A stretch of DNA of 64,000 bases from Akkermansiaceae bacterium (GTDB lineage Bacteria > Verrucomicrobiota > Verrucomicrobiia > Verrucomicrobiales > Akkermansiaceae). How positions within the stretch are numbered: the stretch's first letter is position 1; every line of letters begins with the position of its first letter. Shown piece after piece: positions 61,070 through 64,000 of the stretch. The notes under the pieces are model-generated. The model was given only the letters and a program-made list of their open reading frames with translations. It was not told the DNA's origin and did no database searches. The translations under genes were made by a program, and so were the position numbers. Location of the stretch: contig JAGYIT010000007.1 of NCBI GenBank assembly GCA_018402445.1, positions 1,042,424-1,106,423 on the forward strand. The letters are read 5' to 3'.

Positions 61070-62026
61070 ATGAGCATGTCACTTGCCAGTCGCCATTCCG
61101 CTAAAAAGCTCCACCGCAAGACCACAGGCTACGCCGCCTGCCTCCTGCCATTTGAAAAAGATGGCTCAATTTCACGGGATTCCTTCCAAATCGCCGTCGA
61201 GCGCACCACCGCGGCCGGTCTCGGATGCGCAGTGAATATGGACACCGGCTACGCAAATTATCTGGAACCCGCCGAGCGCACCCTGATCCTTGAACTCACC
61301 CGCGAAACCATCGCAGGCCGCCGCGACTTCATCGCGGGAGCCTTCGTTGAGGGGCTGGAGGGGGATCTCGTCGGCCTCTACCGCTCGCAGATGGATCAGA
61401 TCGTCGCCCACGGCGGGACCCCCATCCTTTTCCAGACTACCCGCTTCCACTCCTGGAAACCCGCCGAGATCGTCGATCTATACTCAAAGGCCTGCGAGGG
61501 CTATGAGGCTGTCGTCGGCTTCGAACTGGGATCCATGTTCGCGCCGAACGGAATGGTTTTCGATGAGGAAACAATCCGCGGACTGATGGGAATCCCAGCG
61601 CTGAAAGGCATCAAGCATTCCTCGCTCGACCGCGGAGTCGAACTGCGTCGCCTGGAGATTCGCGACGAGATCCGCCCTGATTTCAAGATCTTTACCGGCA
61701 ACGACCTCGCCATTGACATGACCGAATACGGCTCCGACTACCTGCTCGGTCTCGCCGCCTTTTGTCCGGAGCTTTTCGCACTGCGCGACAAATACTGGCA
61801 GGAAGGCGACGAGCGCTACGACGCCCTCAACGACGCGATCCAATACCTCGGCAACGTCTCCTTCCGCGCGCCCGTCCCCGCCTACAAACACTCCTGCGCG
61901 GTTTTCCAAAACCTCATCGGTCGCTGCCCCTCACCCCTCACCCATCCGAAATCCGCGAAACGCCCCGACTGGGAAGCGGAGATCCTCGCCGATTGCGCCA
62001 AACGCCTTTCCTACCCGCCCGCCTGA
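61070..62026 (+). CDS. DapA/NAL-superfamily lyase (dihydrodipicolinate synthase-like)
   Basis: Starting at ATG 61070 (318 residues; ATGs at 61061 and 61076 are alternatives), this is a TIM-barrel protein with a DapA-like opening T-T-G-Y-A-A-C-L-L-P-F-E-K-D-G-S-I, the Schiff-base lysine in L-K-G-I-K-H-S-S-L-D, and F-T-G-N-D-L-A-I-D-M. The divergence from DapA and its place with a LacI regulator and a sugar isomerase point to an aldolase or dehydratase acting on a sugar-derived keto acid, not to lysine synthesis. The exact substrate is unknown. Confidence 0.82.
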   Translation: MSMSLASRHSAKKLHRKTTGYAACLLPFEKDGSISRDSFQIAVERTTAAGLGCAVNMDTGYANYLEPAERTLILELTRETIAGRRDFIAGAFVEGLEGDLVGLYRSQMDQIVAHGGTPILFQTTRFHSWKPAEIVDLYSKACEGYEAVVGFELGSMFAPNGMVFDEETIRGLMGIPALKGIKHSSLDRGVELRRLEIRDEIRPDFKIFTGNDLAIDMTEYGSDYLLGLAAFCPELFALRDKYWQEGDERYDALNDAIQYLGNVSFRAPVPAYKHSCAVFQNLIGRCPSPLTHPKSAKRPDWEAEILADCAKRLSYPPA

Positions 62027-62049
62027 GCGGACAACGACCACCAAGAACC

Positions 62050-63033
62050 ATGACCACCATCACCAACATCGCCGAAGCCCTGGGAATCTCCGCCGCTACC
62101 GTATCGAGGGCGATGAACAACTCGCGCCTTGTCGGCCCGGAACTGACCGCCCGCATCCGCGAGAAGGGGGAGGAACTCGGATATAAGAAACGTGTCATCC
62201 GCCGCCACCGCGGACGGGCAATCCTCAGCATCAAACTGATCCTGCCCCATCACGCGGAGCCGGAGCGCTCCCTTTTCTACGACCTCCCGTCCCTTATCGA
62301 AGGCATTCGGGTCGGCTTCCGCGAATGCTCCATCAACCTGCTCTGCGAAACCGCCTCATCGAAATACAAACCCTTTCCTCACAAGAAGGGCGGCGACACC
62401 AGCGGCTTCATCTTCGCTTTCAACCGCCCCTCGGAGGCCGTCCTGAAGGAACTCGACGCGATCGGAACGCCTTACGTCATCCTCAACCGTCGCATCGAGG
62501 GACTGCCCTGCGTCGCCTCCGAAAACGCGAAGGGCATGGCTGACATCGCCGCCCACCTCGCCCAGCGCAACCCCTCCCTGAAACCCGCTTTCGTGACACT
62601 CGACGGCATGGGGCAGATCGGCGAGGAACGGCTCGAAGGTTTCGCCGCTGCCTGTCGCTCACTTGGCGTGCCTTTCGACGCCGAGAAAGACTCGTTCTCA
62701 TTCGCAGGCATCTCCTCCATCACCGGAGAGCGGGTGAAAAACATCACCGTCGGCCACAACGCCCTCGTATGCGCGAACGATATCATCGGCACCGTCGTCC
62801 TCACCGAACTCGACCGCCTCGGCATTGAAATACCCTCACAGGTGGCCGTCACGGGGTTTGACGATTCCCCCGTTCGCAAGCTCTCCCGTCCCCTGCTCAC
62901 CACTGTCAGCATGCCCCTGGCAGAACTCGCCGCGGCGGCCGCAAGCAGCCTCAAGAAGCACATTATCGAGCACTTGCCGAACGAGGAAATCATCCAGATT
63001 CCCGGCAAACTGCTCGTCGGCGAATCCTCCTGA
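62050..63033 (+). CDS. LacI-family transcriptional regulator
   Basis: This 327-residue protein has the N-terminal helix-turn-helix T-N-I-A-E-A-L-G-I-S-A-A-T-V-S-R-A-M-N (~5-23), a hinge region, and a periplasmic-binding-protein-like effector domain ending with A-V-T-G-F-D-D-S-P and L-L-T-T-V-S-M-P. It lies 23 bases after the lyase gene and 14 before the isomerase gene. It probably represses its own operon until a sugar or sugar acid binds. The candidate operator is at 61057. Confidence 0.92.
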   Translation: MTTITNIAEALGISAATVSRAMNNSRLVGPELTARIREKGEELGYKKRVIRRHRGRAILSIKLILPHHAEPERSLFYDLPSLIEGIRVGFRECSINLLCETASSKYKPFPHKKGGDTSGFIFAFNRPSEAVLKELDAIGTPYVILNRRIEGLPCVASENAKGMADIAAHLAQRNPSLKPAFVTLDGMGQIGEERLEGFAAACRSLGVPFDAEKDSFSFAGISSITGERVKNITVGHNALVCANDIIGTVVLTELDRLGIEIPSQVAVTGFDDSPVRKLSRPLLTTVSMPLAELAAAAASSLKKHIIEHLPNEEIIQIPGKLLVGESS

Positions 63034-63047
63034 AGTAAAGATACCAA

Positions 63048-63860
63048 ATGTCACCTTCCCAACTAGCCGTCCATACCTTCACCAACCAGCCCTGGTCGAT
63101 CCACGAGTGCATCGAGAACTACGCCCGCGCCGGCATCGGCGGCGTATCGGTGTGGCGGGAAACCATCGCCGGACAGGATCTGAAAAAAGTCAGGAAACAC
63201 CTCGACGATTCCGGCCTCACTCCGGTCTCCCTCGTGCGCGGCGGATTTTTCACCGGGAAAACAACAGCCGAACGCGCGGATTCCATCGGGGTGAACCTCG
63301 CGGCGCTCAAGGAAGCGGAAGCCCTGGGCTTGCCCTCTATCGTCCTCGTCTGTGGAGCCACACTTGGCCAATGCCCCGACCAAAATCTCATTCAGATCGA
63401 TGAAGGCATCCGCGCCCTCCTCCCCGCCGCCGAGGCCGCGAACATCCGCCTTTCCATCGAGCCGCTGCATCCCATTTACGCTGCCGACCGTTCCGCTGTC
63501 GCCTCCCTCCGCGATGCCAACCTGCTCGCCCAACGCATCAACCACCCGCTCGTCGGCATCGCCATCGACACCTTCCATGTCTGGTGGGAAAGCAACCTCG
63601 AAACGGAAATTAAAACCTGCGCGGAAAATGGTCACCTCTTCGCCTTCCACATCTGCGAGTTCAAGTCCGACTTCGACCACCCCCTGTTAGACCGCGGCCT
63701 CCCCGGCGAAGGCGTCAACGCCACCCCCCGCATCCTAAAGCTCGTCCGCGATGCGGGCTTCACCGGCCTCACCGAGGTCGAGATCTTTTCCCGCAAATAC
63801 TGGGCGATGAACCAACACGAATTCCTCCAAAAAATCATCACCTCCACACAAGATCTTTGA
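63048..63860 (+). CDS. Sugar phosphate isomerase/epimerase (AP endonuclease family 2 fold)
   Basis: This 270-residue TIM-barrel protein of the xylose-isomerase-like superfamily has metal ligands in L-S-I-E-P-L-H-P (Glu, ~142), A-I-D-T-F-H-V-W-W (Asp/His), F-H-I-C-E-F and T-E-V-E-I-F-S (C-terminal Glu). Members interconvert ketoses, or act on 3-keto-sugars and inositols. With the upstream lyase and LacI regulator it forms a compact sugar-catabolic operon. A Gfo/Idh/MocA dehydrogenase, the usual next partner, may lie beyond the window. Confidence 0.85.
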   Translation: MSPSQLAVHTFTNQPWSIHECIENYARAGIGGVSVWRETIAGQDLKKVRKHLDDSGLTPVSLVRGGFFTGKTTAERADSIGVNLAALKEAEALGLPSIVLVCGATLGQCPDQNLIQIDEGIRALLPAAEAANIRLSIEPLHPIYAADRSAVASLRDANLLAQRINHPLVGIAIDTFHVWWESNLETEIKTCAENGHLFAFHICEFKSDFDHPLLDRGLPGEGVNATPRILKLVRDAGFTGLTEVEIFSRKYWAMNQHEFLQKIITSTQDL

Positions 63861-63865
63861 AAACT

Positions 63866-63990
63866 TCACCGCAGAGACGCAGAGGCCGCAAAGGGTCGCA
63901 AAGCCAGCACGATGAAAATCCCCAAAACCAACACAACACAAGCTCCGCGTTCCCTCCGCGACCTCCGCGCCTCCGCGGTGAAAACCACAA
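63866..63990. repeat. CCGCAGAGACGCAGAG-type intergenic inverted repeat (family R5)
   Basis: TTCACCGCAGAGACGCAGAG at the left is mirrored by GACCTCCGCGCCTCCGCGGT and GAAAA at the right end. A series of GCAAAG and TCCGCG units lies between. It directly follows the isomerase stop and could form a long imperfect hairpin. No gene is visible from 63861 to the window end. Confidence 0.65.
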
Positions 63991-64000
63991 CCCCAGCCTC

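Overview
The window looks like chromosome of a member of the Verrucomicrobiota, probably near Akkermansiaceae/Verrucomicrobiaceae. This is inferred from gene content, not from a marker gene. The pointers are a DUF1552/DUF1592 pair, a PVC-type heme-binding membrane-bound dehydrogenase with a cytochrome c tail, a sulfatase remnant, a PEP-CTERM protein and fused-type CcsA/ResB cytochrome biogenesis, all in GC-rich DNA carrying AT-rich intergenic repeats. I see no tRNA, rRNA or CRISPR array.

Layout. 1-3.9 kb (minus): start of hisC, an ArsC/Spx-like protein, a thermonuclease-like protein, an M23 peptidase and an MFS transporter. 4.1-9.7 kb (plus): a three-gene RND efflux operon. 9.7-14.5 kb (minus): DUF1552 and DUF1592 proteins, a decayed antitoxin/PIN pair and uppS. 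15-21.4 kb (plus): nuoF behind an excellent Rex-type operator, a sulfatase pseudogene and cysJ-cysI-cysH for assimilatory sulfite formation and reduction. 21.4-24.4 kb (minus): a tyrosine-recombinase scrap, coaC, a second decayed vapBC locus, sufS and fabD. 24.5-29.1 kb: a LolD-like ATPase, an acidic membrane protein, a GNAT enzyme and an S10 peptidase. 29.3-38.5 kb: the heme-binding dehydrogenase, a DUF1460 lipoprotein, an ECF sigma factor, class I fumarase and a pair of HtrA-like proteins of which one has lost its catalytic residues. 38.6-49.4 kb (plus): a bifunctional penicillin-binding protein, then a type II secretion cluster G-H-I-J-K-L-M-(C/P-like)-D without E or F. 49.4-55 kb: a membrane protein, a decayed REP-associated transposase, a PEP-CTERM gene split by an ISL3 element with a perfect 8-bp target duplication, and an IS256-type element. 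55-60.9 kb: alkB, ccsA/resB, a lipoprotein, phosphatidylserine decarboxylase and a DUF3127 protein with an SSB-like tail. 61-63.9 kb: a three-gene catabolic operon (DapA-like lyase, LacI regulator, sugar isomerase).

Two themes cut across the genes. First, several families of short intergenic repeats recur. In the secretion cluster they run into the leader-peptide codons of four consecutive pseudopilin genes. Second, at least nine single-base indels break otherwise well-conserved genes, and the sequence resumes in the neighbouring frame at once. This suggests an error-prone assembly more than real gene death, although the sulfatase, the REP transposase and the two toxin-antitoxin loci are genuinely decayed.

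The best candidates for something undescribed are the repeat-derived pseudopilin leaders, the active/inactive HtrA pair, the SGNH-propeller-cytochrome fusion and the Rex-controlled orphan nuoF. I do not see a clearly new defence or mobile system.
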